This document shows positions 31,241-39,291 of a stretch of 52,933 nt of DNA, in pieces (within the stretch, counting starts at the first letter, position 1; every line of letters starts with the position of its first letter). Source of the DNA: a virus. The DNA lies in the IMG/VR virus record IMGVR_UViG_3300048818_000172, positions 1 to 52,933 of that record; one strand, 5' to 3'. The notes beneath the pieces were generated by a model, which saw only the letters and a program-made list of their open reading frames with translations, did no database searches and was not told the DNA's origin. Both the position numbers and the translations under genes were made by a program.

Positions 31241-32085
31241 CAGGGGTTCCCGTCGTAAAGCACACCGGAGAACGTAGCGAACGCGCCCTCGTATTCCCGC
31301 CGGTTCCGCCGCCGGCCGCGGTCGTCCGACCCGTCGAGGTTGAAGCCGATCACCTGGGCCTTGAGGTTCCGATCGTAACTGATCGAGGCCGCCAGCAGCT
31401 GCTGGTAGTGAGCTTCGTGTTCGGCAATCTTGCCGTCCATGTCCCGCTCCCAGGCGGCCAGGCACGCTTCGAGGATCGTCCCGGAGTGAGCCGCCCCGCC
31501 GTAAACAAACGGCAGCGCTCCCGAAAGGTAATCGGGCAGGATGTAATACTCAAGCTCAAGCGTGTAGGCTTGATCGGTCACCGGGTAAATCTGCAATTGG
31601 AATCGCTGGCCGGCGTTGAACGCTGTTCCCTTCAACGGAGCCACGGCCACCATCTGCGGAGGCCCGGTCTGGCTCGCAAAATCCGACCATGCTTGCCGAA
31701 TCCTGCCCACGCCAACCACATCGATCGGCCGCGGAAGCGTCTCGTTGCTCGACGCCAATATCTCCGACGTTCCTTCGAGACCGGCGAAGTCCTCGGGGAG
31801 CTGGATTGTCACCTCGCCCTGCGCTATGGCGAGGCTGGCCGTGGGCCGCAGGAAGCTCCAATCGTGGGCCGCTGGTTCGCCGGGCAGCATTGCGGAGAAG
31901 TAGAAGCGGCGCATGCCCTTCTTGGTGGCCGAGTCGATCGCCTGCTGCTTGCGCTGGCTACCTTGCGGGGAGCCGTCGTCGGCCCAATCAGGATCACCGT
32001 AAAAGGTGCCTCTTCCCCAGCCGGCATTTAAGCCGATCTCGCCTTGCAGCTCGCGAAAAGCGATGGTGAGGGTCGATTCTGCGAT
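31240..32085 (-). CDS. Head-tail adaptor (gp4-like); no canonical start codon at its N-terminus
   Basis: The conserved reading frame begins ESTLTIAFRELQGEIGLNAGWGRG and continues through KKGMRRFYFSAMLPGEPAAHDWSFLRP, typical of podovirus tail-connector adaptor proteins. The first internal ATG (31914) would remove about 57 residues. In frame after the preceding TGA (32089-32091) there is only GCC, then ATC at 32085, spaced about 10 bases from AAGGGG. I therefore place the start at that ATC (281 residues), with a CTG at 32049 or the ATG as alternatives. The rest includes TYTLELEYYILPDYLS-like beta strands and a helical end. Confidence 0.7.
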   Translation of the reverse strand: MAESTLTIAFRELQGEIGLNAGWGRGTFYGDPDWADDGSPQGSQRKQQAIDSATKKGMRRFYFSAMLPGEPAAHDWSFLRPTASLAIAQGEVTIQLPEDFAGLEGTSEILASSNETLPRPIDVVGVGRIRQAWSDFASQTGPPQMVAVAPLKGTAFNAGQRFQLQIYPVTDQAYTLELEYYILPDYLSGALPFVYGGAAHSGTILEACLAAWERDMDGKIAEHEAHYQQLLAASISYDRNLKAQVIGFNLDGSDDRGRRRNRREYEGAFATFSGVLYDGNP

Positions 32086-32088
32086 GGC

Positions 32089-32289
32089 TCAATACCCCTT
32101 GCGTCGGTTCTTGGCGGTTCGCTGCCCGCGTTTGGGCAGCTTGCGTTTGGCCTTCTTCGGTTTGGCTTTCTTCACGGCTTTCACCCGCTTTGGCAGGGGG
32201 CCAGCGTTATCGAAGTGATGAGCCTTGGCCCACTTCGCCCCCTTCACGCCGAATGCCCATTTGCGTTGGGCCTGAGACTTGGCCGGCAT
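32089..32289 (-). CDS. Small very basic protein
   Basis: It encodes 66 residues (MPAKSQAQRKWAFGVKGAKWAKAHHFDNAGPLPKRVKAVKKAKPKKAKRK...). The N-terminal SQAQRKWAFGVKGAKWAK...HHFDN is a pattern common to tiny phage virion-module proteins. The rest is a Lys/Arg tail likely to contact DNA or RNA. It lies directly upstream of the adaptor gene in the same frame. Confidence 0.75.
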   Translation of the reverse strand: MPAKSQAQRKWAFGVKGAKWAKAHHFDNAGPLPKRVKAVKKAKPKKAKRKLPKRGQRTAKNRRKGY

Positions 32290-32292
32290 CGG

Positions 32293-32535
32293 TTACCCCT
32301 TAAAGCCCGGCATCACATGCTGGAAAAGCATGTCTACCCTGGCGGCCGTCGCCTTGAGCGACTGGTCGGCCGCGCCCTCTACGCTGTCGAGGCGACCCTT
32401 GAGCGCCACGATGTCGGCCACCTGCGCCTTGAGGGCCGCAATGTCGGCCTTCATCGCCTCCAGCTCTCCGGCGGGAACCGCCACGGTGGGCGGAGCAACG
32501 GGGGTCGGCGTCTCGGGTTTCACTTCGTCTGCCAT
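32293..32535 (-). CDS. Small coiled-coil protein
   Basis: It encodes 80 residues (MADEVKPETPTPVAPPTVAVPAGELEAMKADIAALKAQVADIVALKGRLDSVEGAADQSLKATAARVDMLFQHVMPGFKG). A Pro-rich N-terminus is followed by a regular heptad coiled coil. The ATG at 32535 is preferred over the one at 32550 because of GGTGGAG spacing. It is probably a virion assembly or trimerisation element. Confidence 0.65.
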   Translation of the reverse strand: MADEVKPETPTPVAPPTVAVPAGELEAMKADIAALKAQVADIVALKGRLDSVEGAADQSLKATAARVDMLFQHVMPGFKG

Positions 32536-32588
32536 GTTCGTCTCCACCATTGCCTCGATCACCCCCTCCCCTGGCCGCAGCCCGGATT

Positions 32589-33497
32589 CTAAGGGTATAG
32601 CTGGGCACACCTCCACCACTTCATGTACACCGCGCCCGTGCCGGTCCCGATGACGGCCAGCATCATCGCCAGCGAGTTCGCCTTGAGGTTCGTGGTGCCG
32701 ATCAACGAAGCGTTGCTGTATTGCGTGGCGAACGGCAAGCCGTCCTGGAAGAACGTGATGCAGCCGCCCGACTGAGCCGGATCGTAGATCATGCCGAGCT
32801 TCGTGAACGTGTAGGCCGTCGCGCCGAAGGAGCCGGCCGCCACGCCCGCGGGCGGGCCCGCCGGCTCGAAGGCGGGCACAAGGCCAACCGGCAGCGTGCC
32901 AGCAACGCCGGCCTGAATCGTGGTGAACGACGTTGCCCGGTCGGACATCACGGTGTTGATCGCGAGGGGCCCGGTCTCGATCGACTGGAAGCCGATCATG
33001 GAACCGCCGTTGGTGATCGTCGCCGCCCCGCCGTTGATCGGAACGCCGGTAGCCAGCGTGAACAGGTCCGTCTCGGCCAGGCCGAGGAAGAAACCCTGAG
33101 TTGTCGCGAGGATGCCCTTGATGGCAACGCACGCTTCAAACCACAGCTTGCCGTCCGTTCCGGTGACGCCCGAGAGCCGGGCCTGACCGTATGGCTGCGC
33201 GATGGATGCCGACGTTGACACCACCACGCTATTCGCCAGGACGATGCCGGTGTCAACTGAGTTGACGGCGTGAACCGGCGCCACGGATGCCGAAGTCGTG
33301 GCGAAAACCTTGTAATCGCCGTAGGCAATCTGCGTGGTCTCGGTGGGCGCCAGCGGCAAGTCCCGGAAGTCGTCGTAGAAGATCCAGCCCTTGCGAAGAT
33401 CTGAGCCGAGTTCATCGACCGGGCACGTTCCCCAGATGCTATCGCTGGGCTCGCGCGTGTTGCTGGCGTCGAGGAAGGTTGTTTTGTTGACCGGCAT
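32589..33497 (-). CDS. Capsid decoration-type protein with a lectin-like fold
   Basis: It encodes 302 residues from the ATG at 33497, which follows AAAGGAG. The sequence (MPVNKTTFLDASNTREPSDSIWGTCPVDEL..., KLWFEACVAIKGILATTQGFFLGLAE, GGCITFFQDGLPFATQYSNASL) has the concanavalin-like beta-sandwich look (G-K-x-WFE...F-x-GL) of phage head-decoration or minor capsid proteins encoded next to the capsid gene. Confidence 0.65.
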   Translation of the reverse strand: MPVNKTTFLDASNTREPSDSIWGTCPVDELGSDLRKGWIFYDDFRDLPLAPTETTQIAYGDYKVFATTSASVAPVHAVNSVDTGIVLANSVVVSTSASIAQPYGQARLSGVTGTDGKLWFEACVAIKGILATTQGFFLGLAETDLFTLATGVPINGGAATITNGGSMIGFQSIETGPLAINTVMSDRATSFTTIQAGVAGTLPVGLVPAFEPAGPPAGVAAGSFGATAYTFTKLGMIYDPAQSGGCITFFQDGLPFATQYSNASLIGTTNLKANSLAMMLAVIGTGTGAVYMKWWRCAQLYP

Positions 33498-33537
33498 CGA
33501 AAGCACTCCTTTGAATCAGGCCGCGGCCTGGGTTGTT

Positions 33538-33933
33538 TCACGCAAGGTCGGAAGCCATCGCCGCTTCGAACGCATCCGATTCACGCTTGGCCGACGTTTC
33601 AACGCCGAGTTGGTCGAGGACGTACCGCATGTCCGGGATGATCGACGCATTGATCCGCGCGATGGGGCTGCCGTTGCGGGCCGCGCGAGTGAACTTCCTC
33701 TCCAACTGGATCACGGCCAGGTCCGCCTCGGCCAAGGCCGGCTCGATCGGATGCGACCCCTTGGGATCGTGTTTCCGCTTGTTGATGAGCTGGTCGACCA
33801 GCCAGCGCCACTCCGGGACGACGATAGCCGCGCAGGGAACGATCGTCCCGTCCTGGATCGCTTCCCAGGCATCCTCTTCCAAGGACGCGATCCGGCCCTC
33901 GACGTCGCGGAGGTTGTAATTCGGCTTGTTCAT
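33538..33933 (-). CDS. Hypothetical helical protein of the head region
   Basis: It encodes 131 residues (MNKPNYNLRDVEGRIASLEEDAWEAIQDGTIVPCAAIVVPEWRWLVDQLINKRK...). It is mostly helical and mixed-charge. It lies between the decoration gene and the inserted endonuclease gene. It may be a head-completion or minor capsid protein. No family is recognised. Confidence 0.6.
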   Translation of the reverse strand: MNKPNYNLRDVEGRIASLEEDAWEAIQDGTIVPCAAIVVPEWRWLVDQLINKRKHDPKGSHPIEPALAEADLAVIQLERKFTRAARNGSPIARINASIIPDMRYVLDQLGVETSAKRESDAFEAAMASDLA

Positions 33934-34007
33934 GTTCGGTCCCTACAATGAGTTGGCCACGCGCTGCTTCAACAGCCGTGGCCCGGCACGCAACCTATGG
34001 AGTTGAC

Positions 34008-34514
34008 ATGCAAGACAATTCTACTGACCTTTTCGGCGAGCAACCGAGCACACCCGGCAAGACCTGCACGAAGTGCCGGCGATTCAAGCCGTTCGACCAG
34101 TTTCGGATCAAAGAGTACAAATGCCGCAGCCGCCCAAACCGTCCGGCACGCCGCGACTCCGCGTGCAAAGACTGCCGCAAGGAGCGATGCTGCCATTACA
34201 ACAAATCCCCTCGCGGCCGAACGGCATCCAAGAAGAGACGTTGCAAAATATACGGCATCACGATTGCCGAACACGACACGATGTTTGCTGCCCAGGGCGG
34301 CGCGTGTGCCCTTTGCGGAGACACGGAACTTCCAATCGATCCGAGAACCGGCAAGCCGTACAACCTCGCGATCGATCATTGCCACGCGACCGGAAAGGCG
34401 CGAGCGCTCCTTTGCCACCACTGCAACGTGGGGCTCGGCGGCTTCAAGGATCGTCCGGACCTTCTGCAAGCTGCAATCTCCTATCTCGCGAGACACGCGG
34501 CATCGTCGGCGTGA
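34008..34514 (+). CDS. Endonuclease VII-like HNH nuclease inserted beside the capsid gene
   Basis: It encodes 168 residues from the ATG at 34008. CTKCRRFKPFDQF is an N-terminal zinc ribbon. ALCGDTELPIDPRTGKPYNLAIDHCHATGKARALLCHHCNVGLGGFKD is the recombination-endonuclease-VII-type HNH core (C-xx-C, DHCHATG, L-C-xx-CN-xx-LG). It is on the + strand within the - strand head operon, immediately 3' of the major capsid gene and convergent with it (stops 5 bases apart). That suggests a homing-type insertion rather than a housekeeping resolvase. Confidence 0.88.
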   Translation: MQDNSTDLFGEQPSTPGKTCTKCRRFKPFDQFRIKEYKCRSRPNRPARRDSACKDCRKERCCHYNKSPRGRTASKKRRCKIYGITIAEHDTMFAAQGGACALCGDTELPIDPRTGKPYNLAIDHCHATGKARALLCHHCNVGLGGFKDRPDLLQAAISYLARHAASSA

Positions 34515-34519
34515 GACTA

Positions 34520-35596
34520 CTACACCGCTGTGGCGGCAGGCATGGTGGTATCCGTTGAAATGACACCATGGCGCCTTCTGTTGCGAGTTATTAAATTCCA
34601 GCTGCAATCAGTATGCGTTTGTGAAACAGTGTGCTGGCCCGGCACGACGGGAATCACGGTCTCAAACATCCACTCGCCGCGGAGCCCGACCGTGTGCAGC
34701 TCGCCCCAATTCAGGGCGTAGCATGGGTTCGTGGTGTCCAGGTCGAGCTGGCGAACCGGTGTCAGCGGCCTCCGGCGAAGCTCCGCCTTGCCGTCCATGC
34801 TGGCCACGTCCTTGCCGAGGTTCTCGTTCTGAGCCTCCAGCAGCTCCTCGATACCCGCGAGCGTGGCGTAGTTCAGGTACAGCCCGTAGTCATCGCCGAG
34901 GTTGTAGGTGGGAATCTTGTCGACGAGCGGCAAGAAGTCGGTGTAGTACAGCATCCGACGCATCTTCCTCACGAAGTCGTCTTTCGTCAGGAGGGTGTAC
35001 TGTGTGGCGTAGTTCTGCCACCGGGTAAGCGTCGTCGGGTTGATGTTCGCGACCGTGACGTAGCCGCTGGGGAGCGAGCCGTTGAAGCCGTTGTTGTTGG
35101 CCTGGGTCGCGGCCGTGTTGCTCTTGACCACGTAGGTTGGAATGCCCCACGCGCTCTTGAGGTCCGTGATGGCCGGGGCCTGCCAAAGCTGAATCTCGAA
35201 GCCGATAATCGCGTCCCCGAAGGCCGCGATACGCTGGGTTTCGAGAAGGTCGACGATGCGCGACGGCTCGCGGTTCATCGCCAGGATGCGGCGATCGTGG
35301 GCCCAATTCCACGTCGAATGACGCCAGGGCACTTCGCCCTTGGTCATCACGTTGGGGATGGAAACCTGATCGATTTCCCCAATGCCGACCATCTTGAACG
35401 AGCCGTTGGTCCCGATGATGAGGTTGAAATCGATGGCCGACCCGCTCTGGAAGTCGGTCTTGTGCTTCTTGAACACTCGCTTGAGGGCGATCGTGTTCTG
35501 GTAGTTGCTCATCAAGTCCGTGAACTTGAGTTTGCCGAGCTGCGGCAGCGTCATGGAAACCAGGTCGGCAATGCCCGAAGATTGGAGAACAGGCAT
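34520..35596 (-). CDS. Major capsid protein
   Basis: It encodes 358 residues (MPVLQSSGIADLVSMTLPQLGKLKFTDLMSNYQNTIALKRVFKKHKTDFQ...), with FNLIIGTNGSFKMVGIGEIDQV and TRWQNYATQYTLLTKDDFVRKMRRML (191-216). Size, lack of transmembrane segments, and position just after the scaffold and before decoration genes identify it as the shell protein, likely HK97-fold, though the fold cannot be proved by eye. A fragment with close similarity to residues 192-227 survives at 39180-39290. Confidence 0.85.
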   Translation of the reverse strand: MPVLQSSGIADLVSMTLPQLGKLKFTDLMSNYQNTIALKRVFKKHKTDFQSGSAIDFNLIIGTNGSFKMVGIGEIDQVSIPNVMTKGEVPWRHSTWNWAHDRRILAMNREPSRIVDLLETQRIAAFGDAIIGFEIQLWQAPAITDLKSAWGIPTYVVKSNTAATQANNNGFNGSLPSGYVTVANINPTTLTRWQNYATQYTLLTKDDFVRKMRRMLYYTDFLPLVDKIPTYNLGDDYGLYLNYATLAGIEELLEAQNENLGKDVASMDGKAELRRRPLTPVRQLDLDTTNPCYALNWGELHTVGLRGEWMFETVIPVVPGQHTVSQTHTDCSWNLITRNRRRHGVISTDTTMPAATAV

Positions 35597-35629
35597 GTTT
35601 CATTCCTTGTAGTTGCCGGCATTGCCGGG

Positions 35630-36739
35630 TTAATCGGGGATCGTGTCCTCGTCGCGCTCGACTGTTCCGTTGGGTCCGTCCTGGGCGAAGAAATCCCGCT
35701 TCTTCAGCTCCTCGGTAACGAAGGCAATCGCCTTCGCTTTGCCGGGAGGGAGAACCGGGCTCGCGCGATGACTTGGGCGCTGCGTCGCTGCGGCGTTCCA
35801 CTGCTCGACCGTGATCCGGCCGGTGATCCGTCCATCCGGGCCGCGCTGGATCAAGTCGGCCTCGGTGGGGCCGGCAGAAGCGGCGGGCGCCGCGGGGGCC
35901 TGATAGCCGACTGCCGGCGCCGCCGGCGGCGAGGGGCTCCCGAAAAGCGACAACGCTTTGCGCGCGCTGGCAAGGCGAACTTCGAGCGGCAGCTTCGGAT
36001 CGTCGGCCCGCGCCAACTTGTCCACGGCAAAACGGCGTTGCATCTCCGTGCTGTCGGCTTTCAACTCATGGGCCGTGCCTTTTCCGAACAGCGCCTCATC
36101 CTTGGCGAAAAAGCGCTCGTAGCGCTCTTGCTGGGTTTCGGCCTGCCTCTGCTGCTCGCGTTGCTCGATCGTGCCGAGCTTCCCCTTGAGCCCGCGCAGC
36201 TCTTGCACCTCGTCGGCCAACTTCTTGAGCGCGCCGGAGATGGAGGGGTCGAGGGCGTCCATCACCTCGGGGGGGATGCCCAGGTCGAACTTCTCGGGAG
36301 CGGCCGGCTGAGCCGGAGCCGCGGGCGCCGCTGCGGCCGGTTGCGTGGCCGGTTGTGTGATGAACCGCTGCCGATCGGCCAGCAGCTGCCGGTTCAAATG
36401 AATCAGCGTCTCTTCGAGCACCTCGGGATCGGTCGCGTCGATTTCAGGTTGGGGGATGCCGAAGTCGGCGGCCATGCGCAGGACGCGCGGGGAATGCTTG
36501 GGAGGAAGAGGGGCAGCAGGGGCCACCGCTGGAGTTGCTGATGTGGAAGCAACGGCCGGCGGCGTCGTAATGCCACCTGCTGCCCGAATGAAGTCGGGAT
36601 CGAAGTCGGAATTAGGTAGTTCGTATTCGGCCGCGAGTTGCTGTTGCGGCGTGAGAACCGGAGCCGCGGGAGTCTCCGCGGGAGCGGCCGGCGTCAGATT
36701 GGCTACTGAGATTTCTTCGGGATTGGTCGGAACTGACAC
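35630..36739 (-). CDS. Scaffolding protein
   Basis: It encodes 369 residues from a GTG. The N-terminus is Ala/Pro/Thr-rich, the middle has an acidic coiled coil (LKKLADEVQELRGLKGKLGTIEQREQQRQAETQQERYERFF), and a charged C-terminus ends in DFFAQDGPNGTVERDEDTIPD. Low complexity, high charge, coiled coil, and a site directly before the capsid gene are classic for phage scaffolds, which guide prohead assembly and then leave. Confidence 0.8.
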   Translation of the reverse strand: MSVPTNPEEISVANLTPAAPAETPAAPVLTPQQQLAAEYELPNSDFDPDFIRAAGGITTPPAVASTSATPAVAPAAPLPPKHSPRVLRMAADFGIPQPEIDATDPEVLEETLIHLNRQLLADRQRFITQPATQPAAAAPAAPAQPAAPEKFDLGIPPEVMDALDPSISGALKKLADEVQELRGLKGKLGTIEQREQQRQAETQQERYERFFAKDEALFGKGTAHELKADSTEMQRRFAVDKLARADDPKLPLEVRLASARKALSLFGSPSPPAAPAVGYQAPAAPAASAGPTEADLIQRGPDGRITGRITVEQWNAAATQRPSHRASPVLPPGKAKAIAFVTEELKKRDFFAQDGPNGTVERDEDTIPD

Positions 36740-36810
36740 CGCACAGCTCGTTCTCTCTCGCGCTGCGGTGGAGCATACGACAATGCGGGCCGGTTGTCAA
36801 AGCGCTCAAC

Positions 36811-37182
36811 TCATTGCGAGATCAAAAGGAATTCCATCTGAACCGGCGCAACCGTAGCTTGACCGTAAAGAACGACGGCCGGGGCAAGGTAGAAGATGTG
36901 CCAGCTTGACGGCAGCAATTCAAGGAACGCCGTACCGCCGGAGCCGTTGAACAACGTGAGGTTATTATTCGTGTCCAGATTATGCGCGATCATGCGTCCG
37001 GGCACGGTCACCGGGCCGTAAGGAATCAGCGTCGGGCCGCTATTGCTAACGAGGACGGAGGCGCGGTTGAATGCCGTTCCCGAGACCGACTCCAGATAAT
37101 TCGTGAACGACAGCCCCTCGGCCGCCGCCATAATCTGCGCCTTGAAGAAGCTAAGGGAGAAAGTGATCGTGGTTTCATTCAT
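36811..37182 (-). CDS. Small virion protein, beta-rich
   Basis: It encodes 123 residues (MNETTITFSLSFFKAQIMAAAEGLSFTNYLESVSGTAFNRASVLVSNSGPTLIPYGPVTVPGRMIAHNLDTNNNLTLFNGSGG...). It is all-beta with no cysteine. Its ATG overlaps the end of the small membrane protein gene upstream. It may decorate the head or belong to the accessory cassette. Confidence 0.6.
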   Translation of the reverse strand: MNETTITFSLSFFKAQIMAAAEGLSFTNYLESVSGTAFNRASVLVSNSGPTLIPYGPVTVPGRMIAHNLDTNNNLTLFNGSGGTAFLELLPSSWHIFYLAPAVVLYGQATVAPVQMEFLLISQ

Positions 37183-37285
37183 CGTCGTTCCTCGGCTTTC
37201 TGTAGAGCCAGATTTCGTATATGACCCAGCCTACTCCGAACACGACGATGAAGCAAACCAAGTCGCCCCTTATTGCAGCCATCAT
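37175..37285 (-). CDS. Single-pass membrane mini-protein
   Basis: It encodes 36 residues (MMAAIRGDLVCFIVVFGVGWVIYEIWLYRKPRNDDE). One hydrophobic segment (about 9-27) is followed by a basic then acidic tail, so the C-terminus is likely cytoplasmic. It could be a small lysis-type or host-takeover membrane protein. It is too short to name. Confidence 0.55.
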   Translation of the reverse strand: MMAAIRGDLVCFIVVFGVGWVIYEIWLYRKPRNDDE

Positions 37286-37301
37286 CGCCGGGCCTCCAAA
37301 C

Positions 37302-37337
37302 AAAAAGGGCCCCAGAGTCTCGTGGTCTCTGGGGCCC
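37302..37337 (-). terminator. Rho-independent terminator on the - strand
   Basis: An 11-bp GC-rich stem (GGGCCCCAGAG/CTCTGGGGCCC, 37307-37337) is followed on the - strand by TTTTTG. This is one of the clearest terminators in the window. It separates the accessory genes upstream (37.4-42.2 kb) from the scaffold and capsid genes. Confidence 0.85.
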
Positions 37338-37372
37338 CTGCGCTGACCTTGCAACATGGCTCTACCAGTCTA

Positions 37373-37930
37373 TCAACAACCGCCGGCGCCGGCACCCCCG
37401 CTTCTCGCCGCCCGTCGCGCCGCGCGTCGTGTGCCCCCGCCGAACAAGCCGGGCCGTTGCACTCCAACGCTGACACCGGCACTTGTGGACGAACTGCATG
37501 CGGCGACTGACTGGAGGGCCGCGCATGCGTCCGCTGTCAAAGAGACAGACGAAGGCCCGTAGGCCGTGGTATTCAACAATGGGGCGTAGACCGTGCCGTT
37601 GAAGAGTATTGTGCCGTCACTCCTCAACAGAGGGACCGGGGCGGTAGGCGCCGGGACCGAACCGGGTTGGGAGGGTTCGGCCCGCGGCGGAGCTACCGTT
37701 TCAGGCGCCGGCGTCGCCGGCGCGTTGAGTAGCTTGTCGAGCTTCTGATTGATGATGGATAGTTGCTTCTCGAAGATCGCATTTCTTGCCTGGAGTGCCG
37801 CAATCTCGGGGTTGGTACTCACCGCCGGCTGAGCCACCGCCACGCCTTGCGCGTACGCCGTTTCATAGTGACCGGGAAAGGCCAGGCACGAAAGGGCCCC
37901 CATAACGATGATGCCGAGTAGATACCGCAT
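37373..37930 (-). CDS. Exported or lipoprotein-like coiled-coil protein
   Basis: It encodes 185 residues from the ATG at 37930. The signal-like N-terminus MRYLLGIIVMGALSCLAF holds a lipobox-like L-S-C. A short coiled coil (EIAALQARNAIFEKQLSIINQKLDKLL) and a Pro-rich linker (PAPETVAPPRAEPSQPG) follow, then a Ser/Val-rich region and a basic Arg/Gly/Cys tail. Export to the envelope is likely. It could be a spanin-like or host-surface factor. The family is not recognised. Confidence 0.6.
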   Translation of the reverse strand: MRYLLGIIVMGALSCLAFPGHYETAYAQGVAVAQPAVSTNPEIAALQARNAIFEKQLSIINQKLDKLLNAPATPAPETVAPPRAEPSQPGSVPAPTAPVPLLRSDGTILFNGTVYAPLLNTTAYGPSSVSLTADACAALQSVAACSSSTSAGVSVGVQRPGLFGGGTRRAARRAARSGGAGAGGC

Positions 37931-37931
37931 A

Positions 37932-38186
37932 TCAATCCTCCGTGGGTGGTGTGATGACGATTTCGTAGGTGTTTGTGAAGGGGTCGACTGAGCCGGTTCC
38001 CCGCAACGGCTGGACGTGGGCCGTCGCGTCCCCGACAATTTCGGTCATGGTGCAGATCGATCCATCCGGCAAGGTGAACGTCCCGACGCCGGTAGTGCTT
38101 TTGGCAATCCAAGTGTCGAGGCTGACCCCCGGCCGCTCCATGGGACCCGAGGGGAAGGTGATCGAGAACTTGACGGTGCCTTGCAT
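37932..38186 (-). CDS. Small beta-sheet protein
   Basis: It encodes 84 residues (MQGTVKFSITFPSGPMERPGVSLDTWIAKSTTGVGTFTLPDGSICTMTEIVG...). It reads like a single Ig-like or decoration domain. It lies 1 base upstream of the lipoprotein-like gene. Unknown. Confidence 0.55.
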   Translation of the reverse strand: MQGTVKFSITFPSGPMERPGVSLDTWIAKSTTGVGTFTLPDGSICTMTEIVGDATAHVQPLRGTGSVDPFTNTYEIVITPPTED

Positions 38187-38205
38187 GGGTTACCCCAGAG
38201 AAAGG

Positions 38206-38252
38206 CCCCGGCCGATGCGCCGACCCGCCCAAGTCGACGACACCAGCCGGGG
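38206..38252 (-). terminator. Weak terminator-like stem
   Basis: CCCCGGC/GCCGGGG stem with a 33-base loop between the genes at 38262 and 38186, followed on the - strand by CCTTTCT. Low confidence because of the long loop. Confidence 0.35.
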
Positions 38253-38261
38253 TTGCTCGAA

Positions 38262-38831
38262 TCACGGGCCGAGGATCGGGATGCTGTGCGTGGCCACCAG
38301 GTTGCCGGGCGCCCCGCTGATGGACACGGAATCGGAGAGCGTGAGAACCGTTCCGTCCGGGAAGGTGGCCTGAATCGCCACCACGACCGAACCCGTTCCC
38401 AGGAAGTGCTCGCCGTAGGCATTGGCGATCGGCGCGTCCGTGGTAAGCAGCGCCGGCGTGCCGCTGGTCGCCACGATGACGGCCCCGGTCATGGGGAACG
38501 CCACGGGCGGCGTCGAGTTGTCCATGCAGGTGATGGTCACGGTGTCCTTGTCGCCGCTGGGGACATTCGCGTCCCTGACCGGCGGCCGTGCCCTGCCGAG
38601 TTTGGCTGGCTTGCTCATAGAAACAGGCTCCTTTGTTGGGTCGCTGTGTGTGGCGACCAGGTGTAGACCGCCGAGCTTGTCGGCGATCCGGGAAAGCGTG
38701 GCGGCCATTACCACCAGCGTCGTTTTGATGTCCGCGAGGGTCTCCGCGATGGCGTGAATGTCGTTCCCGCGCGCGTCTGTACTTTCGGGCAACGGCGAAT
38801 CGGGAAGAGTAACTGTTACACTGGCACCCAT
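38262..38831 (-). CDS. Two-part protein: helical N-terminus and Ig-like C-terminal domain
   Basis: It encodes 189 residues. The N-terminal 70 (MGASVTVTLPDSPLPESTDARGNDIHAIAETLADIKTTLVVMAATLSRIADKL) are helical. The C-terminal 110 (MSKPAKLGRARPPVRDANVPSGDKDTVTITCMDNS..., FPDGTVLTLSDSVSISGAPGN) are Ig-like. The segment VATHS occurs twice. GAGGGG precedes the ATG. It is probably a virion surface or assembly protein of the accessory section. Confidence 0.55.
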   Translation of the reverse strand: MGASVTVTLPDSPLPESTDARGNDIHAIAETLADIKTTLVVMAATLSRIADKLGGLHLVATHSDPTKEPVSMSKPAKLGRARPPVRDANVPSGDKDTVTITCMDNSTPPVAFPMTGAVIVATSGTPALLTTDAPIANAYGEHFLGTGSVVVAIQATFPDGTVLTLSDSVSISGAPGNLVATHSIPILGP

Positions 38832-38840
38832 GGCATCCCC

Positions 38841-39176
38841 TCACGCGGCGTCGTTCAAACATCCTTGGATGAATGTATCCTCGGCGCTGGCAATCGTCGC
38901 CTGCACGCTCGCGACGACACCGGGGCCGTCGTGCGTGCGCCACGCGCCGAGGCCGAAGTCCTGGATGAGCTGAGACCGCACCGCGTAAGCGATGTACTCG
39001 CCCTGGGTCGCCGCGGCCTGTTTCACGCTGGCCGGTGTCGGCGTCGGAGCCAGGCAGCCGGTCAACATGGTCATCAGCAGGGAGATGATGTTGGCCCAGG
39101 GGATGGCCTTGGCCGTGCCCTTGTAGTTGGCCTCCAAGCGGGCCCGGGCTTCGTTGAAGTTGGCGAGACTGAGCAT
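38841..39176 (-). CDS. Hypothetical protein with a hydrophobic segment
   Basis: It encodes 111 residues from the ATG at 39176, which follows AGGAGA. MLSLANFNEARARLEANYKGTAKAIPWANIISLLMTMLTGCLAP contains one membrane-like stretch, followed by a helical C-terminus. The frame upstream of this ATG is not part of the gene but a capsid-gene relic (next entry). Confidence 0.55.
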   Translation of the reverse strand: MLSLANFNEARARLEANYKGTAKAIPWANIISLLMTMLTGCLAPTPTPASVKQAAATQGEYIAYAVRSQLIQDFGLGAWRTHDGPGVVASVQATIASAEDTFIQGCLNDAA

Positions 39177-39179
39177 TGG

Positions 39180-39290
39180 CTTCTCCTGAATTAGCGGTTC
39201 AAAAACTATCGATCCGGCCACTTCTCTTGCGCGCCGAATGAACTCTTCTTTGTCGATGGTCGTGTATTGCGTGGTGTAGTTCTGCCACCG
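39180..39290 (-). pseudogene. Relic of a major-capsid-like gene (residues about 192-227)
   Basis: The frame reads RWQNYTTQYTTIDKEEFI, then RRAREVAGSIVFEPLIQE. It lines up without gaps with RWQNYATQYTLLTKDDFV and what follows in the capsid protein encoded at 34916-35023. At DNA level, 26 of 29 bases around the WQNY codons agree. It is bounded exactly by the stop of the gene at 39292 and runs into the ribosome-binding region of the gene at 39176. It is not itself a gene. It looks like a leftover of a second, diverged capsid copy. Confidence 0.75.
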
Positions 39291-39291
39291 A

